Shown in pieces: positions 1-8,391 of a DNA stretch of 21,017 nt (positions within the stretch are counted from its first letter, which is position 1; every line of letters begins with the position of its first letter). The notes beneath the pieces are model-generated. The model saw nothing but the letters and a program-made list of their open reading frames with translations. It did no database searches and had not been told where the DNA came from. This DNA is from a bacterium (GTDB lineage: Bacteria > UBA9089 > UBA9088), in NCBI GenBank assembly GCA_040756715.1, contig JBFLYE010000174.1:1-21017 (forward strand), written 5' to 3'. The position numbers and the translations under genes were made by a program.

Positions 1-119
1 TTTTATAAAATTTTTTCCCTTTTAATTCAAAATTCAACATTCAAAATTCATAATTTTATAAAGTTTTCCTTAAGATTATCTAAACACATACATTTTGTAA
101 AGCGTTATGGAATTAACTA
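1..119. repeat. MITE copy 1 (right part; left end lies outside the window)
   Basis: This stretch matches, nearly base for base, the right part of two other copies ending at 14105 and 18888. It ends in the terminal inverted repeat (read inward: TAGTTAATTCCATAACG) followed by the duplicated TA at 120-121. Its A/T-rich interior holds ATTCAAAATTC-type units. The right end overlaps the 3' end of the CARDB gene and supplies that gene's stop codon. Confidence 0.85.
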
Positions 120-1632
120 TAAATCTCATAAGGCCCCTCACATCAATTGCACTCTTATATGTTGAATTGCCTCCTTCTTTAGCTATACCTCCTCCTCTGG
201 TTGCAATTGGGGATAGTAAGTCAAGATTAATGCTTTCTGTAAACCCTCCGCCGGGAGCAGTCCCTACACTTATTTCTACCTTCAGCGGTCCCCCTTCCTT
301 AAAGGGAATAGGAAGTGGTGGAATTGGTCTGCCTGAAGGAATCTCCCTTCCCTTATGAAGAGGCGCATTACCCTGATTAGCAATAGTAAAAGCCAATTTA
401 CCATATAGACTATCTGGGATACATTCTATGTTTGTTACTACAAGATCTGGTAATCCAACAGGCTCAGCAACATGCTCAGCCTCTTTCTCTAACTTTTTAG
501 GATGGAGGACTACTATTGTCTCCACACTTTTATTATTACGTTCATTACTTTCTGCTACAGCATTATTTGCATCAACACTTATTCCAAGGTTATAAGACTT
601 TGGAGGAGGTGTTGTAGGATACTCAAGACAACCCTCACGTTTCTGCCCTGGTGCTAAACTGGCATGGTTCTGGGTAGGATTGTAGGGTATCCCAAGTCCG
701 CCTCCCTGGACAACAAATGAACCACTTGGTGCCGAGCCAATATTTTCTACGATAAAGCATACATAATACTTTTCACCTGAATTAACTTCGTTAATCTCAT
801 TACCAGGATTAGCATCTGGTTTGACCCATAGATCTTTAATTACAAGATCTATCTTAGGTTTTTGTTTTGCTTCTGCCCTTGCACATGGCTCCAGACAAGC
901 CAAGAAAGTTAAATAGCATGCATACTTGCAAGCCTTACATACAGGTCCACATCCCCAGGGACCTCTCGGGCAAACAGCCTTGCAGGCTTCATAAGATTTT
1001 TGGCATGCAAAACAGGCAGCTTCTGTTACAACCTCTGCATCCGCGGGTGTTGCGAGTAAGTCTGAAAAAGAGCATACCATTTTTCCAAGATTCATAGGAA
1101 AGTTATCTATAGAGGAATGTGGTTTAGATTTATGTATTCCTGGAGGAGTGATCGGTTGCGGTTGGAAAATCATAGGATGCAATTTTTCATATTTCCTTAA
1201 GGCTTGAGGTGCAATGTCCAATTTGAATTGCTGAATCTGAATCTGGTTCATTCTCTGAAGCAATTTCTTTGATAACATTATATCGCCATTTTTTATCTTA
1301 CTGTCCATCAGCTTTAATCGTTCCTCATGATCTTTGAATTTAGATTGGTATCTTTTAAGCTGTTCTGACAGCATTATAAGTTTAGTTTTATCACCTCTGG
1401 ATTCTCTATAGGCTTTCATTATCCTTTCAACCGATTCGTCAAGAGCCTTGTCAATGTTATCAGCATCTACATCATAGACCCTGCTTCTTTCGATCTTCTT
1501 AATAATATTTTCTGTGGCCCTTAATGTGGCATCCAACCTAATGTCTATAGCTTCAGCGATGGAAAGTCTCTCTGCCAATCCAAGAAATATCGCTATGGTT
1601 ATAACTGTCATTTTACCCACTAAACTTTTCAT
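76..1632 (-). CDS. Secreted Cys-rich protein with CARDB repeats, 3' end replaced by a MITE
   Basis: The start is ATG with a strong AAGGAGGAG upstream. Residues 1-28 look like a signal peptide, with cleavage likely after the AEA at 26-28. Residues 30-150 are charged and helix-rich, perhaps coiled coil. Residues 207-250 hold ten cysteines in spaced pairs (207, 210, 217, 221, 228, 232, 235, 239, 246, 250), which could form disulfides or bind metal. About 258-378 is a CARDB-type adhesion/extracellular Ig-like domain ending in the usual AxxESNExNN motif. A second CARDB-like stretch starts near 392 but lacks that closing motif. Residues 505-518 are encoded by the terminal repeat of the MITE, so the native C-terminus is probably lost. 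It has its own promoter/leader module and lies downstream of the RND operon. The exact function is unknown; I infer a surface or periplasmic role. Confidence 0.8.
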   Translation of the reverse strand: MKSLVGKMTVITIAIFLGLAERLSIAEAIDIRLDATLRATENIIKKIERSRVYDVDADNIDKALDESVERIMKAYRESRGDKTKLIMLSEQLKRYQSKFKDHEERLKLMDSKIKNGDIMLSKKLLQRMNQIQIQQFKLDIAPQALRKYEKLHPMIFQPQPITPPGIHKSKPHSSIDNFPMNLGKMVCSFSDLLATPADAEVVTEAACFACQKSYEACKAVCPRGPWGCGPVCKACKYACYLTFLACLEPCARAEAKQKPKIDLVIKDLWVKPDANPGNEINEVNSGEKYYVCFIVENIGSAPSGSFVVQGGGLGIPYNPTQNHASLAPGQKREGCLEYPTTPPPKSYNLGISVDANNAVAESNERNNKSVETIVVLHPKKLEKEAEHVAEPVGLPDLVVTNIECIPDSLYGKLAFTIANQGNAPLHKGREIPSGRPIPPLPIPFKEGGPLKVEISVGTAPGGGFTESINLDLLSPIATRGGGIAKEGGNSTYKSAIDVRGLMRFIVNSITLYKMYVFR

Positions 1633-1716
1633 CTCTTCATCTCCTCCTTTGAAGAGGATGTCCCCCTGACTATTGAAATTCAGGTAACGATTCCTCTCCT
1701 CATAATGTTATAAAAC

Positions 1717-1830
1717 TGATAAAAATTTGCTTCTTGGGGCATTTTAGATGTTACTTTCACTTTTGCTCATTATAAAAATTAGCAAAAATTTTATCGTATC
1801 TCAATAAAAATTTTGGCCAGATCACCAAAA
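1717..1830 (-). promoter_or_regulatory. Repeated promoter/leader module ahead of the CARDB gene
   Basis: Closely similar sequence precedes the ompA-like gene (about 8867-9020) and, in shorter form, the tolC-like gene (about 7376-7438). On the minus strand a TTGAGA (1799-1804), 17-base spacer and TAATTT (1776-1781) give a plausible promoter. TATAATGAGC follows. A short ORF, MSKSESNI and stop, begins at 1770. Whether this peptide is translated is unknown. Confidence 0.5.
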
Positions 1831-1852
1831 GGATCAAAAGGCTGAACGATGC

Positions 1853-4800
1853 TCATTTCTCCAATTCAACCCCAGGTATCCCTCTACGTAAACCAGCCTT
1901 TATCTTCCCTCCCCAATTATCGAAGATAATATAGACAATAGGGACGATTATCAAAGTAAGTATGGTAGAGGTGGTCAATCCTCCCATAACTCCAATAGCC
2001 AACCCCTGCATTGTTTCTTCACCTTCCCGCAGAGCTAAAGCCATAGGTAGCAAAGCAAAAATGGTACAGATAGCGGTCATCAGGATTGGTCTGAGTCTGA
2101 TCTTAGCAGCAGCGATTACTGCCTCCCTTATTTCTAAGCCGGTTTTTCTTTGCTGATTGATGAAGTCTACCAGCACAATAGCATTGGTTACCACAATTCC
2201 AACTAACATGATAATGCCAATAAATGAAGCAATGTTTAATGATTGTCCGGTGATAAAAAGGGCTAAAAATACCCCGGTAACCGCAAAAGGCAAGCAGGTC
2301 ATAATAGTGAGTGGGTGAATCAAAGATTCAAACTGGGAAGCCATAATCATATAGACTAAGATAATAGCAAAGATGAACATTATTCCCAAATCGTGGAAAG
2401 TCTCCTGCATATCTTCGTATTCACCACCAAAGTCAATCAAATAGCCTGGGGGTAAGGTTACCTTTGTCAGTGCTACCTTTACCTCCTTCATCACATCACC
2501 AAGCTTACGGCCAGCTAAATTGGCAGTAATGGATACCTGCCTTTTCTTGTTGAATCGTTTAATATCCCCTGGCCCTTTAGCAGGAATAATCTTTGCTACA
2601 TCCCGAAGTAAAATTTGAGACCCAATGGGTGAGGGGATGGCAATACTTTTTATATCATCCAGGCTTTTGCGCTGTGATTCTTTGAGTCTGACCCTAATGT
2701 CAATCTCTTCTCCTTTTTGTCTTAACCTTGTCCACACATCTCCGTCTACAGCCATCTTAACCACTGAAGCTGCTTGAGCAACACTTAAGCCTGATTGTGC
2801 TAACTTTTCGCGGTCATAGATTATCTGGAATTCAGGGTTTCCCTGCTGTATACTGGTAGTAATATCAACCACCCCAGCTACTTTTGAGATTACCTGTTTA
2901 ACATCCTCGGCAATCCTTTTCAATGTAGGCAAGTCCTCACCACTTACCTTTATTTCAACCGGAGCTTTACCACCCATCATTATGCTACCAAGGTCATAGA
3001 TTTCCAAACTGGCTCCTGGAATACTATTAGCTATTTTCCTTACTTTCCTGGTTACCTCCTCAGTGGTTATTCTTCTTTCTGCCCTATCCTTTAAGGAGAC
3101 CATTATCATACCTGTATGTACTCCGGAAACCTCACTTATACCCATTGCTCCAGCCCCTGCTGAGCCTCCCTGATGGGTTCCGGCAAAGGTAAAGACTTTA
3201 TCTATGCCTTCCATATTAAGCACTTTTTTCTCAATTACAGACACAGCATCAGAGGTTTCTTTAAGGGATGTACCAACAGGCATTTTTAATCTGGCCATAA
3301 ATGAGCCTTCGTCAGAGGCTGGCATAAATTCCTGGGAGGTAAAGGCAATAAGCCCAATGCTTGAGGCAAATAAAAGAAAGCAAAATACCAGCACCTTGCC
3401 TTTATTGTTTAGAGACCAGGAGAGTATTTTACCATATCTTTCCCGCAAGGTATGATACCAGCCCACATCCTGCTCTCCTCCTGTTTTTGCCCTTAAAATC
3501 TTTGATGCCATCATGGGAGTAAGGGTAATAGCCACAAATAAAGAGGCAAATAATGCATAAGCTACTACCCAGGCAAAGGATTTAAAAAGCTCTCCAGTGA
3601 TTCCCGTAACAAAAATCAGGGGAAAGAATACAGCTACCGTGGTCAGGGTGGAGGCAATAATAGGCATAGAAACCTCAGTAGCACCGACTACGGCTGCCTC
3701 ATGCCTGCTTTTACCGGCAATGAGGTGTCTAAAGATGTTTTCAATAACTACAATGGCATCATCTACCAGCCTGCCCATGGCAATGATAAGCCCGGTTAAG
3801 GTCATGATATTGATGGTGAATCCACGGAAGTACATAAAGATAAAGGCAGTAATAATAGAAAAAGGGATAGCTAAAGCAACAATCATAGTTGGCCGAAAAT
3901 GGCGTAGAAACAAGAAGAGAACCACTACTACTAAAATCCCTCCTTCAATCCCACTCCATTTGGTTGAATTGATGGAGGTTCGGATGAATTTAGCTATTTC
4001 AAACACCTTGTGTAGCTTAACATCAGCAGGAAGATATTTTTCAATCACTGGCACCTGCCTTAGAATTTCATCTGTTACCGCAACAGTATTAGCATCTGCT
4101 TCCTTACGAATAATCATGCCTACGGTATGCTGTCCCTTTAATCTTCCATAGCCTCTTACTTCCTTAAAGGTATCCTTTACACAAGCCACATCTTTTAGAT
4201 ATACAGGATTACCCTGTTTTATTCCTACAATTATTTTCTCCATCTCTTTTGGGTCTCTGAACTCACCAATAGAGCGCAGGGTAAATTCAGTTGGTCCTCG
4301 GATTATCTTACCACAGGTTTTATCCATATTTTCTTGCCGTAGCTTTTGAGCTATTTCAAACAGAGACATGCCATAAGCCTTAAGTCTATCTATATCAACC
4401 TCAATCAATATTTCCCGAATAAGTCCACCCATCACCATTACCTGACCAACACCCTTTATTCTTTCTATTCTTGGAGCGATTACATCTTCAGCAAAATCCT
4501 TCAATTGAGCCAGGTCTCGTTTACTGGCAATGGTTAGAGCCATAATAGGCATCTCCCCAATATCCATTTTAACAACCATAGGGTCTGAAACATCCTCTGG
4601 CAGGAAATCCCGAATTACTGATAGCCTCTCCCGAATGTCTGCAGTAGCACCATCTAAGTTTGTACCCCAGTTAAATTCCACCAGAATTAAAGAGACACCT
4701 TCCTGTGAGGTTGAGGAAATCTTCTTTACCCCAGAAACAGTAGCTACTACCTCCTCAATTGGTTTAGAAATCAACTCCTCTATCTCCTCAGGAGCCACTC

Positions 4801-4957
4801 CTTCATAGTTGGTAATAACCGTGATAACCGGATAGTCTATATCTGGCATAAGGTCAACCGTTAGTTTGGAGAAAGCAACTATGCCAATGATAACAATGAT
4901 TAAAATAACCATTAGCACAGAAACGGGTTTTTTAACTGAGAGTTCTGGGATGTTCAC
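1853..4957 (-). CDS. RND-family efflux pump permease (HAE1/AcrB-like)
   Basis: A 1034-residue inner-membrane proton antiporter of the AcrB/MdtB type, the usual length for the family. It has an N-terminal membrane helix (about 10-30), a large periplasmic loop, a helix bundle from about 335, a second large periplasmic loop, and a second bundle near the C-terminus. The paired acidic residues of the proton relay are present in the fourth helix (GRLVDDAIVVIEN, D399 and D400). The tenth-helix motif LVGIVVTNAIVLVDFI is also present. It would take substrates from the periplasm or inner membrane and pass them through the adaptor and outer-membrane channel encoded just upstream. The start lies 2 bases after the adaptor stop, so it is co-transcribed and probably translationally coupled. 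The DD motif suggests drug/hydrophobe export rather than metal export; the actual substrate cannot be read from sequence. Confidence 0.95.
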   Translation of the reverse strand: MNIPELSVKKPVSVLMVILIIVIIGIVAFSKLTVDLMPDIDYPVITVITNYEGVAPEEIEELISKPIEEVVATVSGVKKISSTSQEGVSLILVEFNWGTNLDGATADIRERLSVIRDFLPEDVSDPMVVKMDIGEMPIMALTIASKRDLAQLKDFAEDVIAPRIERIKGVGQVMVMGGLIREILIEVDIDRLKAYGMSLFEIAQKLRQENMDKTCGKIIRGPTEFTLRSIGEFRDPKEMEKIIVGIKQGNPVYLKDVACVKDTFKEVRGYGRLKGQHTVGMIIRKEADANTVAVTDEILRQVPVIEKYLPADVKLHKVFEIAKFIRTSINSTKWSGIEGGILVVVVLFLFLRHFRPTMIVALAIPFSIITAFIFMYFRGFTINIMTLTGLIIAMGRLVDDAIVVIENIFRHLIAGKSRHEAAVVGATEVSMPIIASTLTTVAVFFPLIFVTGITGELFKSFAWVVAYALFASLFVAITLTPMMASKILRAKTGGEQDVGWYHTLRERYGKILSWSLNNKGKVLVFCFLLFASSIGLIAFTSQEFMPASDEGSFMARLKMPVGTSLKETSDAVSVIEKKVLNMEGIDKVFTFAGTHQGGSAGAGAMGISEVSGVHTGMIMVSLKDRAERRITTEEVTRKVRKIANSIPGASLEIYDLGSIMMGGKAPVEIKVSGEDLPTLKRIAEDVKQVISKVAGVVDITTSIQQGNPEFQIIYDREKLAQSGLSVAQAASVVKMAVDGDVWTRLRQKGEEIDIRVRLKESQRKSLDDIKSIAIPSPIGSQILLRDVAKIIPAKGPGDIKRFNKKRQVSITANLAGRKLGDVMKEVKVALTKVTLPPGYLIDFGGEYEDMQETFHDLGIMFIFAIILVYMIMASQFESLIHPLTIMTCLPFAVTGVFLALFITGQSLNIASFIGIIMLVGIVVTNAIVLVDFINQQRKTGLEIREAVIAAAKIRLRPILMTAICTIFALLPMALALREGEETMQGLAIGVMGGLTTSTILTLIIVPIVYIIFDNWGGKIKAGLRRGIPGVELEK

Positions 4958-4959
4958 TT

Positions 4960-6093
4960 TTATTGCCTCCTTGTCACCCTGACTATTGCTCCATCCTGTA
5001 GAGTCTCCACACCACGAATGACTACCTCCTGGTTCTTGGCTAACCCTGCTGTAATCTCTACCTTCTCCAGATCCTGTATACCCAGTTTAACCTGCTTCAG
5101 CCTGGCACGATTTTCCTCAATCACATAGAGGTAATTATCCAGTCCTCGATTAAAAACCGCTCCCTGAGGCACACACAAGACATTCTGGTGTTTTTCTAGT
5201 TCAATCTTCACCCTGGCAAACATACCCGGCTTTATCCGGTGATGGGCATTTCTAATGTAAATGGTGACATTGAAGGTTCGCGATTGGGGGTTGATAATAG
5301 GAGATATTTCACGGATTATGCCGGTAAACTTTGTATCCGGATACGCCTCTAAAGAGACTTTTACTTTCTGGTCTTGTTTAATTTTAGTGATTAAATCTTC
5401 AGAAGCTGCCACTTCAAGCTTAACTGTAGAAATATCCATAACCTCAAGGATAGGCTCCATCCCCCTTATTCTCTCTCCTTCATTAGCAATCTTAGAGGTA
5501 ATTATTCCAAAGATAGGAGAGGTAATATGGGTATCTTTTAGGTGTTGTTTAGCTGATGAGAGTCCAATCTCAGCCTGATTTACCTGAGCCTTAGCCAGCT
5601 CAAGTTGAGCAGAGGCCATTTTATAGGCTGTTACAGCCTTATCAAAAGCTGCCTTAGCAATGGAATTAGTGGCATTAAGCCTTTCTGCCCGCTCAAACTC
5701 TATTTTAGCATGGTCAAAGTTTGCCTCTGCTTGATGTAGCCCTGCATTAGCTGTGGTTAAAGCTGCTTCTGCCTGGGAAAGGCCAATTTGAGCATCAGTT
5801 GCATCTAATTTGGCTACTACCTGGCCTGCTTTTACATAATCATTCTCTTTGGCAAGAATCTGAAGAAGCATTCCCCCTATTTTAGGAGAAATTTTTGCCT
5901 CCTTGATAGGCTTAATAGTGCCCTGAAAGGTAGTGGTGAGAACTATGTCTGAAATAAATGGTTTAGCTGCTGTTACACTGACAGCTTCTATTTTCACCTC
6001 TTTTTCGGGCGGTTTTCTACATCCAACAATCAAGGCTAAACTCAAGGTAATAAAAAATCCTAAATTCGCAATTTGCAATTTGCAATTATTCAT
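4960..6093 (-). CDS. RND efflux periplasmic adaptor (membrane fusion protein), lipoprotein
   Basis: A 377-residue HlyD/AcrA-type adaptor. A lipobox LIVGC places the lipidated cysteine at residue 25. A barrel-sandwich (lipoyl-like) half follows at about 65-95 (KISPKIGGMLLQILAKENDYVKAGQ). A long Ala/Gln/Glu-rich helical hairpin of coiled-coil type runs over about 97-185, then the second lipoyl half and the beta-barrel and membrane-proximal domains (RTFNVTIYI, IKPGMFARVKIEL). It bridges the RND pump and the TolC-like channel. The ATG follows a GGGAGG. The first dozen residues (MNNCKLQIAN...) are written by AATTGCAAATTGC units of a kind scattered elsewhere in the window, so a simple repeat has become the n-region of the signal peptide. 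It is separated by 2 bases from both neighbours in the operon. Confidence 0.93.
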   Translation of the reverse strand: MNNCKLQIANLGFFITLSLALIVGCRKPPEKEVKIEAVSVTAAKPFISDIVLTTTFQGTIKPIKEAKISPKIGGMLLQILAKENDYVKAGQVVAKLDATDAQIGLSQAEAALTTANAGLHQAEANFDHAKIEFERAERLNATNSIAKAAFDKAVTAYKMASAQLELAKAQVNQAEIGLSSAKQHLKDTHITSPIFGIITSKIANEGERIRGMEPILEVMDISTVKLEVAASEDLITKIKQDQKVKVSLEAYPDTKFTGIIREISPIINPQSRTFNVTIYIRNAHHRIKPGMFARVKIELEKHQNVLCVPQGAVFNRGLDNYLYVIEENRARLKQVKLGIQDLEKVEITAGLAKNQEVVIRGVETLQDGAIVRVTRRQ

Positions 6094-6095
6094 AA

Positions 6096-7403
6096 TTAAT
6101 TCCTCCCAATGGCTTTTTGTAATTTTGCCCAGGCTAAGTTATAATCATACAGTGCCTGATAGTAATTAGTTTTTGCTTGAGTTAGTAAAGTCTGTGCATC
6201 TAACACATCAGTAGTAGTAGAGGCTCCCTCTTTGTACATCTCTTTGCTAATGCGTAGGTTTTCCTCTGCCTGTCCAATAGATTTTTGGGCAACCCCAATG
6301 TTCTTTTCCGCCTCTTCTAAGCTAAGATAGGCCTGCCTGACTTCCAGCAAGATTCTGTCTTTTAGGAGAAGCAACTGCTCTTCTACGGCTGCCAGATTAG
6401 CTTCTGCCTGATTGAGCCTGGATTTTCTTGCCTTCCAGTCCCATAGGGTAAAGTTTACTAAAACTCCTGCCATCCAGGTTTCTTGCCACTCATCAATCGG
6501 TGTTTTTTTCCCTTTTTGATAGTCATAATTTCCTATCAGAGCAACTGATGGGTAATAGTCGCTCCTTACTATCTTCACTCTTTGTTTTAGAACCTCAATG
6601 GTAGCTTTTATCTGCTTTAATTCTGGCCGCATTGTTTGAGCCTGCTTGATACAGTTATCCAGATTTATAGTCTGGGGTCTAAACTCCAGGATGTCAATAA
6701 TCTCAAGCGGAGTGTTCTGGTCCTCTGCCAGCACCTGATTAAATGCTGCCTTAGCCAGCCTAACCCCATTTTCTGCCCGAATTAGGTTTTGCTTCACATT
6801 GGCTAATTCCACCTCTGCCTTTAGCACATCCACTTTAGCTACCATGCCGGCATCATAGAAGTTGCCAACTACCTTTAGGTGGGCTTCTACCTGTTCAACT
6901 GCCTCCTGAGCGATTTGCTGAAATTTTAATGCCTTCAAAATACCAAAATAAGCACTTTTTACTTCTAAGATCAGCTCGTTTTTCACCCTTTCATACTCAT
7001 ATTTAGCGGCTTCGTAGTTAGCCTTAGCCAATTTGTAGCCAGAGGAGATTTTACCGCCGGTAAACAGAGGTTGCTGGATGATGCCTTTGGCCTCAGAAAT
7101 TTCCTCATCACTCAGGGCCATTGACCTGCCCTGAAAATCTACAGTAGTGGCTTCATTTAATCGTGTATAGTTTGAAGATAGGCTAAAGATAGGATAGAAA
7201 CCTGTTTTAGCCTCCCATACCTTTTCTTTAGCTGAGGCTACCTTTTTTGAGGCAGATAGCAGACTGTGGTTATTAGTCAGAGCTATCTCAATACTTCTCT
7301 CCAGGTTTAGCGGCTTAACCTCTGCCCATAGCGTGGAAATCCCAATTATAAGTGCTACAATTGCTAACTGAGAGGAATTTGCTTTTTTAGATATTAACTT
7401 CAA
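6096..7403 (-). CDS. TolC-like outer-membrane efflux channel
   Basis: A 435-residue outer membrane factor of the TolC/OprM type. A signal peptide is followed by cleavage near LWA-EV (about 27-28). Two internally similar halves follow, each rich in long amphipathic helices with Ala/Gln/Glu heptads (for example around 180-215 and 370-420), as expected for the periplasmic tunnel. Each ends near the motif region KxxLxxAxxxLAxA. It is the first gene of the efflux operon. The start is odd: the reading frame is closed by a TGA just upstream, and TTG at 7401-7403 is the first usable codon. That TTG lies inside the small leader ORF MSKIEVNI of the repeated promoter module, with only a weak ribosome site. 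A non-ATG start and leader overlap may limit or couple translation. Confidence 0.9.
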   Translation of the reverse strand: MKLISKKANSSQLAIVALIIGISTLWAEVKPLNLERSIEIALTNNHSLLSASKKVASAKEKVWEAKTGFYPIFSLSSNYTRLNEATTVDFQGRSMALSDEEISEAKGIIQQPLFTGGKISSGYKLAKANYEAAKYEYERVKNELILEVKSAYFGILKALKFQQIAQEAVEQVEAHLKVVGNFYDAGMVAKVDVLKAEVELANVKQNLIRAENGVRLAKAAFNQVLAEDQNTPLEIIDILEFRPQTINLDNCIKQAQTMRPELKQIKATIEVLKQRVKIVRSDYYPSVALIGNYDYQKGKKTPIDEWQETWMAGVLVNFTLWDWKARKSRLNQAEANLAAVEEQLLLLKDRILLEVRQAYLSLEEAEKNIGVAQKSIGQAEENLRISKEMYKEGASTTTDVLDAQTLLTQAKTNYYQALYDYNLAWAKLQKAIGRN

Positions 7404-7438
7404 TTTTGCTCATTATGGGAATATTTTATTAGGGTCAA
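7376..7438 (-). promoter_or_regulatory. Repeated promoter/leader module ahead of the efflux operon
   Basis: On the minus strand TTGACC (7433-7438), 17 bases and TAATGA (7410-7415) form a fair promoter. A CATAAT overlapping it could be the -10 instead. The following GAGCAAAATTGAAGTTAA is shared with the ompA-like leader. A leader ORF encoding MSKIEVNI starts at 7413 and overlaps the TTG start of the channel gene. Confidence 0.45.
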
Positions 7439-7512
7439 AAGGAGCATTTGATATCTCCTTTCGAACACGATTGGCTCTTTGACGATCAGTTGGCATTTCG
7501 GCTGACGCTCCA

Positions 7513-7638
7513 AGCGTATCTGAAGTTCCCTGAAGGGGAATTTGGGCGGAGGTGCGAAGCACCTAAGCCAGATACGCTCTCTTGTCCGAGTGCGTTAGCA
7601 CCGAGCAATCCGAAGGATTGCGAGAGTTCCGAACCTCG
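7513..7638. repeat. GC-rich cluster of nested short palindromes
   Basis: This block is clearly richer in G+C than its surroundings. It holds an outer arm pair AGCGTATCT (7513-7521) and AGATACGCT (7570-7578). Inside that pair are TTCCC/GGGAA (7526-7540) and AGGTGC-gaa-GCACCT (7550-7564). Beyond it lie GTGC-gtta-GCAC (7590-7601), GCAATCC-gaa-GGATTGC (7605-7621) and GTTC-c-GAAC (7626-7634). As RNA it would fold into a multi-hairpin structure between hepT and the efflux operon. It could block read-through, stabilise ends, or be a mosaic of palindromic insertions. Confidence 0.75.
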
Positions 7639-7639
7639 C

Positions 7640-7987
7640 TCATATCTTCTCTCCTTTTTCAATGATGTCTTTTAATTTGCTTTTCAATGTAGGAATATCA
7701 TTCTCAACTGTATCCCAAAGGGCATCCATATCTACACCCAAATAATTGTGTATCAATTTGTCTCTCATTCCCGCCATGTCTTTCCAAGGAATATCTAGAT
7801 GCTTCTTTTTGATCTCATCGGATATCCTCTTTGAGGCTTCACCTATTATCTCAATTTGCCTTATTACCCCGTCCTGTATAAGGTGATTCTCCATAAAGTC
7901 TTCGTATTCTATCCCAGCGGTATACTCTTCTATTCTGGTTATAGCATCTAAAATATGCTTCAGATATGCAGTGTCTTCTTTTTTCAT
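7640..7987 (-). CDS. hepT: HepT-like toxin (DUF86, HEPN-type RNase)
   Basis: A 115-residue all-helical HEPN-superfamily protein. The catalytic signature R-x4-H-x-Y is present as RDKLIHNY near residues 75-82, after the family-typical GEASKRIS segment. In characterised systems HepT is an RNase toxin held in check by its MntA partner, which adds AMP to a tyrosine of the HEPN motif. The Tyr needed for that is present here. Its ATG overlaps the stop of the partner gene in ATGA, the usual coupling for this pair. The reading frame ends right at the GC-rich palindrome cluster. Family and pairing are clear; activity here is inferred. Confidence 0.9.
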   Translation of the reverse strand: MKKEDTAYLKHILDAITRIEEYTAGIEYEDFMENHLIQDGVIRQIEIIGEASKRISDEIKKKHLDIPWKDMAGMRDKLIHNYLGVDMDALWDTVENDIPTLKSKLKDIIEKGEKI

Positions 7988-8268
7988 CCGTAAATCACCA
8001 TCATCTCCTTTTTTATCGTATCAATCAAATAGGGACTTATAGATTTCTCTGTTAACAAATCCACTTTTATTCCCAAGACCTCAGACAACTCTCTTTCTAT
8101 TCTCACGAGTTCAAGAAGGCTTTTTCTCTCTGAAAACTCCACGATAATATCTATATCACTTTCCGGCTTTTCCTCCCCTCGAACATAAGAGCCAAAGACA
8201 TCTACCTTTCTCACCCCTCGGCTTTTAAGCAGACGGGTAATTTTTTCAAATATTTCTTCCTTACTCAT
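7984..8268 (-). CDS. mntA: MntA-like minimal nucleotidyltransferase antitoxin
   Basis: A small nucleotidyltransferase-fold protein (94 residues from the chosen start). The family motif GSYVRGEEKPESDIDIIVEF gives the GS...R and the catalytic acidic pair D-x-D. A third acidic residue lies in KVDLLTE downstream. The ATG at 8268 is preferred over the GTG at 8277 because GAAGG lies 8 bases before it. MntA proteins AMPylate the HepT toxin and neutralise it. The gene precedes and overlaps hepT by 4 bases, the standard order. No clear promoter was seen in the 120-base gap upstream. Confidence 0.9.
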   Translation of the reverse strand: MSKEEIFEKITRLLKSRGVRKVDVFGSYVRGEEKPESDIDIIVEFSERKSLLELVRIERELSEVLGIKVDLLTEKSISPYLIDTIKKEMMVIYG

Positions 8269-8391
8269 GTTTTTCACCTTCTATAGCGGGGTTTGGAATT
8301 TCGAACAACAGTATCGGTGAAGTGCGATAGCATTTTTCACTTTGCACCTGCAGCGTGTTAGGCGAAGTCTCCTTAAAAACTCTTTGAACAT

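Noticed and set aside
3597-4151. 184-codon open frame on the plus strand inside the RND pump gene
   Set aside because: It lies antisense to a clearly coding, conserved membrane protein and has no recognisable domain; it is a shadow of that gene.
7565-7645. 26-codon minus-strand frame (MSEVRNS...) overlapping the hepT stop with AGGAGA upstream
   Set aside because: The start geometry is tempting, but the frame consists wholly of hairpin sequence, and the AGGAGA is itself part of the hepT coding end.
7448-7675. 75-codon plus-strand frame through the palindrome cluster
   Set aside because: It is written by the hairpin block and overlaps the end of hepT; composition is dictated by palindromes.
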